DNA from: an uncultured Alsobacter sp.
Lineage (GTDB): Bacteria; Pseudomonadota; Alphaproteobacteria; Rhizobiales; Beijerinckiaceae
DNA: 64,000 bases
Assembly: GCF_945952055.1 (NCBI RefSeq)
Contig: NZ_CAMFHB010000024.1
Location: forward strand, 27,671 to 91,670
Direction of reading: 5' to 3'
The position numbers and the translations under genes were made by a program. A model generated the notes under the pieces. That model had not been told where the DNA came from and searched no databases. It saw only the letters and a program-made list of their open reading frames with translations. Positions 8,958-17,777 of the stretch are shown here, piece by piece; positions within the stretch are counted from its first letter, which is position 1, and each line of letters opens with the position of its first letter.

Positions 8958-10042
8958 GATCGGATCTTCTCCAGCCCCGCCCAGTCGAAGGCGATGCCGT
9001 GGCCGGGCCGGTCCGGCGCGATGGCCTTGCCCTCGCGGATCACGAGAGGTTCGGCGATGTAGCGCTCCAGCCCGAAGCCGTGCGCCTCCAGGTAGCTGCG
9101 GTTGGGGCAGGCGGCGAGGAGGTGGACGGTGACGTCGTGGGCGCCGTGGCTCGTGACGGGCAGGTTGAAGGCCTCCGCGAGGTGGGCGATCTTCACGAAG
9201 GGCGTGACGCCGCCGCAATTGGTCACGTCGGGCTCCGGGAAGGTGACGCCGCCACCGGCGATGTAGAGCTTGAACTCCCACAGCGTGCGCAGGTTCTCGC
9301 CGGCCGCGATCGGCACGCCGCCCTCGCGCACAATGCGGGCGTGGCCGGCCGGATCGTCGGGGATGGTCGGCTCCTCGAGCCAGCCGAGATCGTAGAGCTG
9401 GAAGGCGCGCGCCGCCCGGATCGCCTGGTCGACGCTCCACTTCATGTTGGCATCGACCATCAGCGGGAAACCGTCGCCCAGGTGCTCGCGCATCGCGGCC
9501 ACCCGCTCGACGTCTTCCGCCAGCAGCTTGCGGCCGACCTTCATCTTGATGGCGCGAAAGCCCTTGCCGAGGTTGTCGTCCGTCTGGCGCAGCAGCGCGT
9601 CGAGCGGCAGGTCGAGGTCGATGCCGCCGGCGTAGCAGGGCACGGCCGGATCGTAGCCGCCGAGCAGCTTCCACAGCGGCAGGCCGGCGCGCTTCGCCTT
9701 CAGGTCCCACAGGGCCATGTCGAAGGCCGATAGCGCCAGCACCGTCGGCCCGCCGCGCCCGCCATAGTGGGTGGCCCACCAGACCTTTTCCCACAGTCGC
9801 TCGATCGCGTCGGCGTCCTCGCCCGCCACGATCTCCGGGATCTCGCGGGCCAGCACCGTGTCGACCGCGGCACCGTTGCGCCCGACGGTGAAGGTGTAGC
9901 CCACGCCTTCGGCCCCGTCGGCGTCGCGCACCCGGATGGTGTTGAGCTCGAAGTCGCGCATCTGCCCGTGCGTGCTGTCGGTGAGCACCTGGGGCAGGGG
10001 GATGCGGTAGAAGCCGGTTTCGAGGTTGTCGATGGCGGGCAT
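8954..10042 (-). CDS. Mandelate racemase/muconate lactonizing family (enolase superfamily) enzyme
   Basis: About 362 residues. The N-terminal capping domain (about 1-125) is followed by the barrel. The K-x-K motif (IKMKVGR, Lys166 and Lys168) is intact, with metal ligands in MVDANMKW, WLEEP and AAGEN, and a C-terminal histidine in SHGAHD. Such enzymes abstract a proton alpha to a carboxylate, as in sugar-acid dehydratases and racemases. The gene lies 30 bases downstream of a CUT2 permease and overlaps the GMC oxidoreductase by four bases. The operon therefore looks like uptake plus catabolism of a sugar acid, or of a sugar oxidised to its acid. Subfamily is not assignable by eye. Confidence 0.92.
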   Translation of the reverse strand: MPAIDNLETGFYRIPLPQVLTDSTHGQMRDFELNTIRVRDADGAEGVGYTFTVGRNGAAVDTVLAREIPEIVAGEDADAIERLWEKVWWATHYGGRGGPTVLALSAFDMALWDLKAKRAGLPLWKLLGGYDPAVPCYAGGIDLDLPLDALLRQTDDNLGKGFRAIKMKVGRKLLAEDVERVAAMREHLGDGFPLMVDANMKWSVDQAIRAARAFQLYDLGWLEEPTIPDDPAGHARIVREGGVPIAAGENLRTLWEFKLYIAGGGVTFPEPDVTNCGGVTPFVKIAHLAEAFNLPVTSHGAHDVTVHLLAACPNRSYLEAHGFGLERYIAEPLVIREGKAIAPDRPGHGIAFDWAGLEKIRS

Positions 10043-10072
10043 GGGGATCTCTCGCGTGAGGAGCCGGCGGGC

Positions 10073-11074
10073 TCAGGCCTCTTCGGCCCGGCCCGCGAGA
10101 CGGGACTGGAGGATGACCACGACGAGCAGGAACACGCCGCGCACCACCGACTGCCAGTAGGCGGACAGGCTGATCCAGCCGAGCCCGTTCTCGAAGTTGA
10201 GGATGTTGAAGATGAGGCCGAGCAGCAACACGCCGGCGAGCGTGGTGCCGACCGACCCCACGCCACCGGTGAGCAGGGTGCCGCCGACGACGACGGCGGC
10301 GATGGCGAAGAGCTCCCAGCCGACGCCCTCGATGGGTTGGCCCGCTCCGAACTGTGCCGCCAGGATGACGCCGGCGAGCCCGGCCAGCCCGCCCGAGGCG
10401 AGATAGACGAGCGCCTTGGCCCGGTCGACGGGCAGGCCCATGAGCCTGGCCGCATCCTCGTTGCCGCCGACGGCCAGCACGGTGCGGCCGAGCGCCGTGA
10501 GGTTCAGCACGACGGACCCGGCCAAATACGCGGCTGCGGCGATCCAGGCTGGCACGGGCACACCGAGGAGGTCACCCTGGCCGAGCTCCGTGAAGCCGGT
10601 TTCATAGGACACGGACACCGACTGGTTGCCGGCGAGCAGCAGGGCGCAGCCGCTGGCCGCGAGCATGGTCGCCAGCGTGGCGATGAAGGGCAGGACCCGC
10701 AGCCTCACGATGACGACGGCGTTGACGGTGCCCACGAGGAGGCCTGCGGCCAGCCCGGCGCCGAGACCCGCCACCACGCCGTGGGCCGAGGCCAGCGCCG
10801 AGGCCACGCTGGCGAGCGCGGCCGTGGACCCGACCGAGAGGTCGATGCCCCCGGTCATGATGACGAAGGCCATGCCGAGCGCGACCAGCGCGAACATGCC
10901 GTTGTAGCGCAGGACGCTCATGACGTTGAACGGATCGAGGAAGTTCTCGTAGCGCCCCCAGCCGAACAGGACGAGGGCGGCGAGCGCCAGGAAGACACCC
11001 CATTGGCCGAGGTGGCGCAGCGCGGCATCCTTGGCCGGGTTCGTGGTGACGGGCACGGGAGGGGCAAGGCTCAC
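10073..11074 (-). CDS. CUT2 (ribose-type) sugar ABC transporter permease, second
   Basis: About 333 residues, a RbsC-like permease with roughly eight to ten membrane segments. It shows GMAFVIMTGGIDLSVGS near residue 72 and AVGGNEDAARLMGLPVDR near residue 215, both hallmarks of BPD_transp_2 permeases. It starts with GTG at 11074, in a GTGA overlap with the stop of the upstream permease. Two different permease genes rather than one RbsC homodimer imply a heterodimeric channel. It sits between its partner permease and the enolase-superfamily gene in the same operon. Confidence 0.93.
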   Translation of the reverse strand: MSLAPPVPVTTNPAKDAALRHLGQWGVFLALAALVLFGWGRYENFLDPFNVMSVLRYNGMFALVALGMAFVIMTGGIDLSVGSTAALASVASALASAHGVVAGLGAGLAAGLLVGTVNAVVIVRLRVLPFIATLATMLAASGCALLLAGNQSVSVSYETGFTELGQGDLLGVPVPAWIAAAAYLAGSVVLNLTALGRTVLAVGGNEDAARLMGLPVDRAKALVYLASGGLAGLAGVILAAQFGAGQPIEGVGWELFAIAAVVVGGTLLTGGVGSVGTTLAGVLLLGLIFNILNFENGLGWISLSAYWQSVVRGVFLLVVVILQSRLAGRAEEA

Positions 11075-12069
11075 GGCGCGCGCCTCACCTGCAGGACCAC
11101 GGCAGCCAGGATGATCCCCGCCTTGACCACGAGCGCGGCGGCGTCCGGTACCCCGTTGGCGAGGAGCGTGTAGCGCACGAGCTGGATGAGCAGCGCGCCC
11201 CACAGGGTCCCCACCACGCTCGCCCGTCCGCCGGTCAGCAGCGTGCCGCCGACCGCCGCTGCGGCAATGGCATCGAGCTCCACGCCGAGGCCCACGAGGT
11301 TGGCGTCCGCCGCCGAGTTTCGGGCGACGACGATCAGGCCCGCCACGCCGGCCAGCGCGCCGGAGAGGGCGTAGACGCCGCGCTTCACCCGGACGACCGG
11401 AACGCCGGCCAGGCGCGCCGCGGTCTCGTTGCCGCCCACGGCCAGCACCCGGCGTCCGAACAGGGTCCGGCGCAGGGCCCAGGCGGCGACCACGACGACG
11501 ACCGCCATCAGGATCGCCTGGACCGGGATGCCCGCGACGCGCTCCAGCGCGATCCACTGGAAGCCCGGTGTGTTGAACACCTGCAGATTGCCGTTGGTCA
11601 TGACCTGCGCGATGCCGCGCCCGGCGATGAACAGCACCAGCGTCGCCACGATGGGCTGGATGCGAAAGCGCGTGATCAGCCAGCCGTTGAACCAGCCGAG
11701 CGCCGCGGTGACGGCGACGGGCACGACGAAGGCCAGCACGATCGCCGGCGGCCCGCTCAGGCCCGGCACGAGATGGCCGAGGAAGATGAGGGGGGCGAGC
11801 GCCCCGGCGATCGCCATCAGCGACCCTACCGAGAGGTCGATGCCCGCCGTGGCGATGACCAGCGTCATGCCGACGCCCACGATGACGGTGGCGCAGACCT
11901 GCGTGAGGTTCACGTTCAGCGTCTGCCAGGTCAGGAAGTTGGGCGTGAAGGCCGCGTTGAACAGGATGAGGAGCACCAGCGCGAGCAGCGCCCCGTGCGG
12001 GGCCAGGCGATGGCCCCAGCCGGGCCGCCGCGAGCCGGCGGGGGCGGGGGCTGCGAGGCTCTCAGTCAT
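11071..12069 (-). CDS. CUT2 (ribose-type) sugar ABC transporter permease, first
   Basis: About 332 residues. This is a multi-spanning RbsC-like permease with GMTLVIATAGIDLSVGS and AVGGNETAARLAGVPVVR motifs, paralogous to the next gene in the operon. The ATG at 12069 (MTESLAAPAP) lies eight bases inside the end of the ATPase gene. A longer frame reaches further upstream but lies wholly within the ATPase coding region and is not needed. The short overlaps on both sides make the ATPase-permease-permease set tightly coupled. The substrate is unknown; a sugar or sugar-like polyol is expected for the family. Confidence 0.93.
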   Translation of the reverse strand: MTESLAAPAPAGSRRPGWGHRLAPHGALLALVLLILFNAAFTPNFLTWQTLNVNLTQVCATVIVGVGMTLVIATAGIDLSVGSLMAIAGALAPLIFLGHLVPGLSGPPAIVLAFVVPVAVTAALGWFNGWLITRFRIQPIVATLVLFIAGRGIAQVMTNGNLQVFNTPGFQWIALERVAGIPVQAILMAVVVVVAAWALRRTLFGRRVLAVGGNETAARLAGVPVVRVKRGVYALSGALAGVAGLIVVARNSAADANLVGLGVELDAIAAAAVGGTLLTGGRASVVGTLWGALLIQLVRYTLLANGVPDAAALVVKAGIILAAVVLQVRRAP

Positions 12070-13582
12070 GGCGCACCTTGGGCGCCTCGGCGGCGCCTCC
12101 ATGCGCCATGGCGGCCATCACCGCGTCTTCGCTGACCTGCGCGCCGCGCAGCTCCGCAACCGAGACGCCGTCCCGCAGCACGAAGATGCGGCTTGCGGCC
12201 TCCACCACCTCTTCCAGCTCCGACGAGATCATCAGCACGCCGAGGCCGTCGGCCGCGAGTTCGCGCACGAGAGTCAGGATCTCGGCCTTCGCGCCCACGT
12301 CGATGCCGCGGGTGGGCTCGTCGAGGATCATCAGGCGCGGATCCATGCACAGCCAGCGGGCGAGCAGCACCTTCTGCTGGTTGCCGCCGGAGAGCTCTCG
12401 GATCGGCTGCTCGGGGGAGGCGCAGCGCACGCCGAGCCGCGCGATGAAGCGGTCGGCCACCGCCTTGGCCTGCGCCTCGTCGACGACGCCCCGGCGCGTG
12501 AGCCGCGGCATGAGGGCGAGCACGAGATTTTCCCGGACGGACAGGTCCGGAACGATGCCTTCCGTCTTCCTGTCCTCGGCGCAATAGCCCAGGCCCGCGG
12601 CGATGGCGGCGGCAGGCCCGTCGATGGGTCCTGCGCTGGCAACGATCACGTCGCCCGAGGCCGGTCTGTCGGCGCCGAAGATCAGCCGCGCGGTCTCCGA
12701 GCGCCCCGACCCGAGGAGCCCGGCAAGGCCGACGATCTCGCCCGAATGGACGGAGAGGGAGACGTCCCGCACCCGGCGGCCGCGGGCGAGATGGCGGGCC
12801 TCCATCAGGGGCTCCCGGCCCGGCGTGCCGGCCGTGCCTGCATGGACGGCCTGTTCGAGGTCGCGCCCCAGCATCGCGCGCACGAGCTCGAAGCGGCTCA
12901 CCTGCGACATGGCCGCGCTCAGCACGGTCCGTCCGTCGCGCATCACCGTCACCCGGTCGCAGACGGCGTAGAGCTCGTCGAGCCTGTGGCTCACGAAGAC
13001 GACGGCGACCCCGTCGGCCTTGAGCTGGCGGATGACGCCGAACAGCACCTCCACCTCCGCCTCGTCGAGCGAGGAGGTGGGCTCGTCCATGACCACCAGC
13101 CGCGCGGAGAAGCCCACCGCCCGGGCGATGGCCACCATCTGCTGCACGGCGGTGGGATAGCTCATCAGGGGGCGGCGCACGTCGATGCCGCGGATGGCGA
13201 AGCGCGCCAAAAGAGCCTCGCTCTCCCGGTGCATGGCGCCCCAGTCCAGCAAGCCGAAGCGCCGGCGCTCGCGGCCGAGGCAGATGTTCTCCGTGACCGA
13301 GCGGAACGGGACGAGGTTGATCTCCTGGTGGATGGTCGCGATACCCGCGTCCTGCGCGGCGCGCGGATTGGCGAAGGCGACCGGCCGTCCATCGAACACC
13401 ATCTCGCCCGCGTCGCGGCGGTGGCTGCCGGTCATGACCTTGATCATGGTGGACTTGCCGGCGCCGTTCTGGCCGATCAGCGCATGCACCTCCCCAGGCT
13501 CGACCGCGAGCGAGGCCTGCTGCAGCGCCGGCACGCCGCCGAAGGCCTTGTCGATGCCCTGCATCAGGAGGAGAGGCGCCAT
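12062..13582 (-). CDS. CUT2 sugar ABC transporter ATP-binding protein (RbsA/MglA-like, two ATPase domains)
   Basis: About 506 residues with two tandem ABC domains. The first has an intact Walker A, GQNGAGKST (about 37-45), Walker B LVVMDEPTS, and a poor signature (YPTAVQQM). The second has a degenerate Walker A (LLGSGRSE) but a good signature, LSGGNQQK, and Walker B LMILDEPTRG. This asymmetry is normal for RbsA and MglA. I chose the ATG at 13582 because homology begins there; an in-frame ATG at 13618 lies nearer the upstream repeat. A 193-base spacer with repeat B2 separates it from the binding-protein gene upstream. Confidence 0.93.
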   Translation of the reverse strand: MAPLLLMQGIDKAFGGVPALQQASLAVEPGEVHALIGQNGAGKSTMIKVMTGSHRRDAGEMVFDGRPVAFANPRAAQDAGIATIHQEINLVPFRSVTENICLGRERRRFGLLDWGAMHRESEALLARFAIRGIDVRRPLMSYPTAVQQMVAIARAVGFSARLVVMDEPTSSLDEAEVEVLFGVIRQLKADGVAVVFVSHRLDELYAVCDRVTVMRDGRTVLSAAMSQVSRFELVRAMLGRDLEQAVHAGTAGTPGREPLMEARHLARGRRVRDVSLSVHSGEIVGLAGLLGSGRSETARLIFGADRPASGDVIVASAGPIDGPAAAIAAGLGYCAEDRKTEGIVPDLSVRENLVLALMPRLTRRGVVDEAQAKAVADRFIARLGVRCASPEQPIRELSGGNQQKVLLARWLCMDPRLMILDEPTRGIDVGAKAEILTLVRELAADGLGVLMISSELEEVVEAASRIFVLRDGVSVAELRGAQVSEDAVMAAMAHGGAAEAPKVRHD

Positions 13583-13623
13583 GAAGCGGTCGTCCGGACC
13601 TATCGGGCCATCAACCACCTCTC

Positions 13624-13730
13624 CGCGTCCCGGCCGGGCTTGGCCGGGCCATCCACGACTTCGGCGGTGGGCCAGAGAACTGCCCGGGCAAAGTCGTGGA
13701 TGCCCGGGCCGAGCCCGGGCAGGACGGCTG
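13624..13730. repeat. Palindromic intergenic repeat, family B (copy B2) inside the CUT2 operon
   Basis: The left hairpin is GGCCGGGCTTGGCCGGGCC and the right hairpin GCCCGGGCCGAGCCCGGGC. They are joined by the inverted repeat ATCCACGACTT ... AAGTCGTGGAT (imperfect in the centre). It lies between the binding-protein stop (13776) and the ATPase start (13582), the same kind of junction that repeat A2/A3 occupies in the CUT1 operon. Confidence 0.85.
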
Positions 13731-13775
13731 AGAGTGTGGCGGGCCCACCTGTTGGCACTGCGGGTGAGGCCCCCC

Positions 13776-14756
13776 TCAATACGCGTCCGTTATCAGCTGC
13801 TTGGCGTTGCTCGCATCGAAGAACCGGTCGGTGTTCACCACCCACGGCTCGATCTTCTCGCCCTTGGCGTAGCGCTTGGCGGTCTCGAAGGCCTTGGGCC
13901 CGAACTTCGGATTGCATTCCACCGTGGCCAGCAGCTTGCCGTCGACGATCGCCTGCAGCGCGTCGCGGGTGCCGTCGATCGAGACGATGATCACGTCCTT
14001 GCCGGGCTTCTTGCCGGCGGCCTCCAGCGCCGCGATCGCACCCATCGCCATCTCGTCGTTGTGGGCGTAGATGGCGGTCGCGTCCGGGTGGGCCTGCAGC
14101 AGCGTCTCGGCCACCTGCCTGCCCTTGTCGCGGGCGAAGTCGCCCGACTGTGAGGCGACGATCTTCATGCCGCTCTCCGCCTTCACGCGCTCGTCGAAGC
14201 CCTTCTTGCGGTCGTTGGCGGGCGAGGATCCGGTCGTGCCCTCGAGCTCGATGATCGTCGCCTTGCCGTTGGTCGCCTTGATCAGCGCCTCGGCCGCGCG
14301 CTTGCCCTCGTCCACGAAGTCCGAGCCGATGAAGGTGACATAGTCCACGCCGGGCTTGGCCAGGCTGGGGTCGACGCTGCGATCGAGCAGGATCACCGGG
14401 ATGCCAGCCTTCTTCGCCGCCATGACGGCCGGGATCAGCGGCTTTTCCTCGCGCGGCGCCAGGAAGATGAGGTCGACCTTCTGGGCGATCATGCTGTTGA
14501 CGTCGGACACCTGCTTGGCCGCCGAGCCGGCGGCGTCGGTGTAGACGAGCTGCCAGCCTTCCTTCTTGGCCTGGTCCTGCATGCTCTGCGTCTGCGCGAT
14601 GCGCCAGGGATTGTTGCTCTCCGTCTGCGCGAACCCGACCTTGTAGGTCTGCTTGGCCTTGAGCGGCGGCAGGCCCTGAGCCAGCGCCGGGTTTGTGCCG
14701 AGCGCGAGGGCGGCCGTTGCCGCCAGCAGTGCCGTGCGGCGCGTCAGGAGCGTCAT
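13776..14756 (-). CDS. CUT2 sugar ABC transporter substrate-binding protein (RbsB-like)
   Basis: About 326 residues. A Tat- or Sec-like signal peptide (MTLLTRRTALLAATAALALG ... ALAQ, about 1-29) precedes a Peripla_BP_4 domain with YKVGFAQTESNNPWRIAQ at its start, typical of ribose/galactose-type binding proteins. DKGRQVAETLLQAHPDATAI and an IYAHNDEMAMGA segment mark the C-terminal lobe. The ATG at 14756 has GGGAGAG upstream; a longer start at 14801 would mask the signal. It is the first gene of the operon and divergent from exonuclease III across a 286-base region that is unusually AT-rich for this window. Ligand unknown. Confidence 0.93.
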   Translation of the reverse strand: MTLLTRRTALLAATAALALGTNPALAQGLPPLKAKQTYKVGFAQTESNNPWRIAQTQSMQDQAKKEGWQLVYTDAAGSAAKQVSDVNSMIAQKVDLIFLAPREEKPLIPAVMAAKKAGIPVILLDRSVDPSLAKPGVDYVTFIGSDFVDEGKRAAEALIKATNGKATIIELEGTTGSSPANDRKKGFDERVKAESGMKIVASQSGDFARDKGRQVAETLLQAHPDATAIYAHNDEMAMGAIAALEAAGKKPGKDVIIVSIDGTRDALQAIVDGKLLATVECNPKFGPKAFETAKRYAKGEKIEPWVVNTDRFFDASNAKQLITDAY

Positions 14757-14834
14757 GGTTCTCTCCCAGGAGTGTTCTCGTCCACGTGGTTCGTCTGCCA
14801 CGGCTCAAGAAGAGAATTGGATCAGCGAACAGTC

Positions 14835-14852
14835 AAGTAAAATGAAAGTAAA
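14835..14852. promoter_or_regulatory. AT-rich direct repeats upstream of the CUT2 binding-protein gene
   Basis: Two copies of AAGTAAA (14835-14841 and 14846-14852) lie 11 bases apart, one helical turn. On the minus strand they read TTTACTT. They sit about 80-95 bases upstream of the binding-protein start, in the most AT-rich part of the 14757-15042 interval, which also holds TGACA-GAAAA-TGTCG (14876-14890). Activator or repressor binding is possible but only suggested by the pattern. Nothing coding is seen in this interval. Confidence 0.3.
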
Positions 14853-15042
14853 GCAGAGTTCAGGCTTTCAAGTATTGACAGAAAATGTCGTACAAAGCGA
14901 TCGATGTCGGCTGGCAACGACGTCATCGATCAACCGAAGACATGACCGCTCCGCAGTGGCGCTCGCTACGCGGGAGGCGGAACGAGCCCGACGTGCCATC
15001 GGTTGAGCTCTGGACCTTGGCTCCCGGAAGCAGGACGCCGTC

Positions 15043-15849
15043 ATGAAGATCGCGACATTCAACGTCAACGGGGTCAACGGACGCCTGCCGGTTCTCTTGC
15101 GCTGGCTGGCGGAAGCACAGCCCGACGTGGTGTGCCTGCAGGAACTCAAGGCCCCGCAAGAACGCTTTCCAGCCGCGGCGATCGAGGACGCAGGCTACGG
15201 CGCGACATGGCTCGGGCAGAAGAGCTGGAACGGGGTCGCGATTTTGGCAAAGGGTACGACGCCCGTACCGACGCGCCGCGGCCTTCCCGGTGAGCCGGAG
15301 GACGAGCAGAGCCGCTACATCGAGGCTGCTGTCGGCGGCATCCTGGTGGGCGGCCTCTACCTCCCGAACGGGAACCCGGCACCCGGGCCGAAATTCGACT
15401 ACAAGCTGCGCTGGTTCGCGCGCCTCAAGGCCTACGCGGCGGGCCTGCTGGCCGAGAACGTCCCGGTCGTGCTGGCCGGCGACTTCAACGTGATGCCGAC
15501 CGACCTCGACGTCTACAAGCCCGAACGCTGGCGGGACGATGCCCTGTTCCGCCCCGAGGTCCGTGCAGCCTATGCCGAACTCGTGGACCAGGGCTGGACG
15601 GACTGCCTGCGCCACCTCCATCCCGGCGAGCGGATCTACACCTTCTGGGACTATTTCCGGAATGCCTATGGCCGGGACGCCGGTTTGCGCATCGACCACC
15701 TGCTGGCCAGCCCCGCCGTGGCCGACGACCTGCTCGAGGCCGGCGTGGACCGGCACGTGCGCGGCTGGGAGAAGGCCAGCGACCACGCGCCGACATGGAT
15801 CCGCCTGGGCGAGGTTGAAGGCTCGGCCGGGCGCGTGCCGCGGCGGTGA
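15043..15849 (+). CDS. xth: Exodeoxyribonuclease III
   Basis: About 268 residues, the usual length for the AP endonuclease/3'-5' exonuclease used in base excision repair. Motifs in order: FNVNG with Asn7, CLQELK with the metal-binding Glu34, a GDFNVMPTDLDVY segment with the catalytic Asp-Asn, and a C-terminal RIDHLLASP ... SDHAP with the catalytic His. The ATG at 15043 follows a purine-rich GGAAGCAGGA stretch. It is a housekeeping gene among catabolic clusters and converges on the SDR gene, with a hairpin between them at 15910-15933. Confidence 0.95.
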   Translation: MKIATFNVNGVNGRLPVLLRWLAEAQPDVVCLQELKAPQERFPAAAIEDAGYGATWLGQKSWNGVAILAKGTTPVPTRRGLPGEPEDEQSRYIEAAVGGILVGGLYLPNGNPAPGPKFDYKLRWFARLKAYAAGLLAENVPVVLAGDFNVMPTDLDVYKPERWRDDALFRPEVRAAYAELVDQGWTDCLRHLHPGERIYTFWDYFRNAYGRDAGLRIDHLLASPAVADDLLEAGVDRHVRGWEKASDHAPTWIRLGEVEGSAGRVPRR

Positions 15850-15909
15850 GCAGGGGGCCGGCGCTCTCCCCGCACCGGCCCCCCATCATCGATGCATCCT
15901 GACGGAAGA

Positions 15910-15933
15910 AAGCTCGCCGACCTCGGCGAGCTT
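15910..15933 (-). terminator. Perfect 11-bp stem-loop at convergent gene ends
   Basis: The arms AAGCTCGCCGA and TCGGCGAGCTT are separated by only CC. The element lies five bases beyond the stop of the minus-strand SDR gene. In that direction it is followed by TTCTTC, a short pyrimidine tract, so it best fits a rho-independent terminator for the acetamidase-SDR operon. It may also stop transcription from exonuclease III. Confidence 0.75.
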
Positions 15934-15937
15934 CACC

Positions 15938-16699
15938 TCACAGCTGCACGCCCTTCGTCAGCGCTCCGTCGATCACCAGGTTCGTCCCCGTGGTGAAGGA
16001 CGAGGCCGGGCTGGCCAGGAACACGACGCCGCGGGCGATCTCCTCCGGGGTGGCCATGCGCCCGGTCGGGTTGAGGGAGAGCGCCTGCTTGAACAGGTCC
16101 GGGATGTTGCGCTCGATGTGCTGCCAGATGCCGCCGTCGAAATAGGTGTTGCCCGGCGACACGGCGTTCACGCGGATCATCTTCGGCGCGAGCTCGTAGG
16201 CGAGGCGCTGGGCGTAGTGGACGAGCGCGGCCTTGAAGGCGCCGTAGGCCGGGCCGGTGAAGTCCACCTCGCGGCCCGAGACGCTGGAGATGATGACGAT
16301 CGCCGGCGCCTTCGACTTCTCGAGATACGGCATGGCCGCGGTCACCGCGCGCACGGTGTGGAGCATGTCCACCTCGAAGCCGCGCCGCCACGCCTCCTCG
16401 TCGTTCTCGACCGCCAGGGCCGAGACGTTGGCGACGAGGATGTCGAGACCGCCCAGCGCCTGCGCGCTCGCGGCCACCCAGGCTTCCAGCGCCGCCTTGT
16501 CGCTGACGTCGACCGCCTGGCCGAAGCCCTTGACGCCCTTGGCGGTGAGGCCCGCGACGGCGTCGGTCACCTCGCCGGCGTTGCGGGCGCACACCGACAC
16601 GTTCGCCCCTTCGTCGGCGAAGATGTCGGCGCAGCGCCGTCCGATGCCCTTGCTGCCGCCCGTGACGAGCGCGTTCAGTCCCTTCAGTCCGAGATCCAC
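15938..16699 (-). CDS. Short-chain dehydrogenase/reductase
   Basis: About 253 residues, a classical SDR with NAD(P)-binding TGGSKGIG (13-20), a VANVS segment replacing the usual NNAG, and a catalytic Ser with YGAFK (Tyr-x-x-x-Lys). The substrate is probably a hydroxyl or keto compound. The start is GTG at 16699, preceded by GAGGGG seven bases upstream. It lies 15 bases after the stop of the acetamidase/formamidase-family gene, so the two form an operon ending at the hairpin 15910-15933. It resembles the SDRs often annotated as 3-oxoacyl-ACP reductase-like, but nothing here supports a lipid role. Confidence 0.9.
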   Translation of the reverse strand: MDLGLKGLNALVTGGSKGIGRRCADIFADEGANVSVCARNAGEVTDAVAGLTAKGVKGFGQAVDVSDKAALEAWVAASAQALGGLDILVANVSALAVENDEEAWRRGFEVDMLHTVRAVTAAMPYLEKSKAPAIVIISSVSGREVDFTGPAYGAFKAALVHYAQRLAYELAPKMIRVNAVSPGNTYFDGGIWQHIERNIPDLFKQALSLNPTGRMATPEEIARGVVFLASPASSFTTGTNLVIDGALTKGVQL

Positions 16700-16714
16700 G
16701 ACGATGCCCCTCTG

Positions 16715-17701
16715 TTACCGGATGTAGCTCTTCAGCATGGAGGCCCCGAGCGTGTATTTGGGGTCCACCATGTTGCCGACGCGCACGCGTCCGGCTTGCG
16801 TGCACAGGAAATAGGCCTCCGCCTCGTCGAAACCGTAGTCGGAGACGAGCCAGCGGATGAGGTCGCGATAGGCCATGCGCGCCGCGTCCTCCATGGGCCG
16901 CGCGCTGCCCACGCTCATGATGAAGTCCTCGGTCTCCAGCCGGACACCGGGGATGCTCCAGCCCTTGATCAGGTCGACCTGCACGGTGAGCACGGCCGGG
17001 ATCTCGACCGCCACGCCGCAGAGTTCGCCGTCGCCCTGCCGGCCGTGGCAGTCGCCCATGTAGAGGTAGGCGTCCTTGTGCTGGACCGGGAAGTAGACGA
17101 TGGCGCCCGGCGCCACGTCGGGGAGGTCCATGTTGCCGCCCCAGTAGTCCGGCTGCAGCGAGGACACCGCCTCGATCTCCGGGCTCACGCCGAGCGTGCC
17201 CACGAAGGGCTCGTAGGGCAGGGTGATCCGGTCGGAGAACTTCACGCCCGCCGTCGTGACCTCCATCTTCTTGACCTTCTCGGCGAGCGGCGCGTTGAGC
17301 ATCGCGGTCGTCGGCGTCGCGACGAGGCCGCCGAACTCGGGGATCAACGCGGTGGTGCCCGCCGGCTGCGGTCCCCGCGGCACGATCGAGAGGATCCGCA
17401 CCGCCAGCACGTCGCCCTTCTCGGCGCCTTCCACCGCCACCGGGCCGTTCTGCGGGTTCACGAAAGGCATGTTGAGGACCTTGGACGGCAGGTCCGCCTC
17501 GGTCTTGATGGCCCCGCCGAAGGCATCGTGGGTGTGGGCGGCGACGACGTCGCCGGGCCTGATCCGCAGCACGGGAGCGACATAGGGGCCGTACATGTAG
17601 CGATACTCGCCCTGCACCGCCTCGGTGATCTCGTGCGTCTGGCCCTGCGCGCCGCGCGCCACGCCGCGCCGGCCCATGTACGACGTTTCGATCCAGCTCA
17701 T
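16715..17701 (-). CDS. Acetamidase/formamidase family protein
   Basis: About 328 residues of the FmdA/AmdA family, metal-dependent hydrolases of small amides. Visible features are the N-terminal VLRIRPGDVVAAHTHDAFGG, a central VGTLGVSPE segment, MGDCHGRQGDGE with probable metal ligands, and VDLIKGWSIPGVRLE. I chose the ATG at 17701 (MSWIETSYMG) because GGGAGG lies five bases upstream; an ATG at 17719 is in frame but has no such site. It is followed 15 bases later by the SDR. It could act on formamide, acetamide or a larger amide; the downstream SDR suggests the released product carries a hydroxyl or keto group. The substrate is inference. Confidence 0.88.
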   Translation of the reverse strand: MSWIETSYMGRRGVARGAQGQTHEITEAVQGEYRYMYGPYVAPVLRIRPGDVVAAHTHDAFGGAIKTEADLPSKVLNMPFVNPQNGPVAVEGAEKGDVLAVRILSIVPRGPQPAGTTALIPEFGGLVATPTTAMLNAPLAEKVKKMEVTTAGVKFSDRITLPYEPFVGTLGVSPEIEAVSSLQPDYWGGNMDLPDVAPGAIVYFPVQHKDAYLYMGDCHGRQGDGELCGVAVEIPAVLTVQVDLIKGWSIPGVRLETEDFIMSVGSARPMEDAARMAYRDLIRWLVSDYGFDEAEAYFLCTQAGRVRVGNMVDPKYTLGASMLKSYIR

Positions 17702-17777
17702 CCCCGCCTCCCATTCCATGGCATGACGCCATGATCTTAGGCGCGACGGCGGACGGTTCCAGGGGGCGGGCGTCGCT

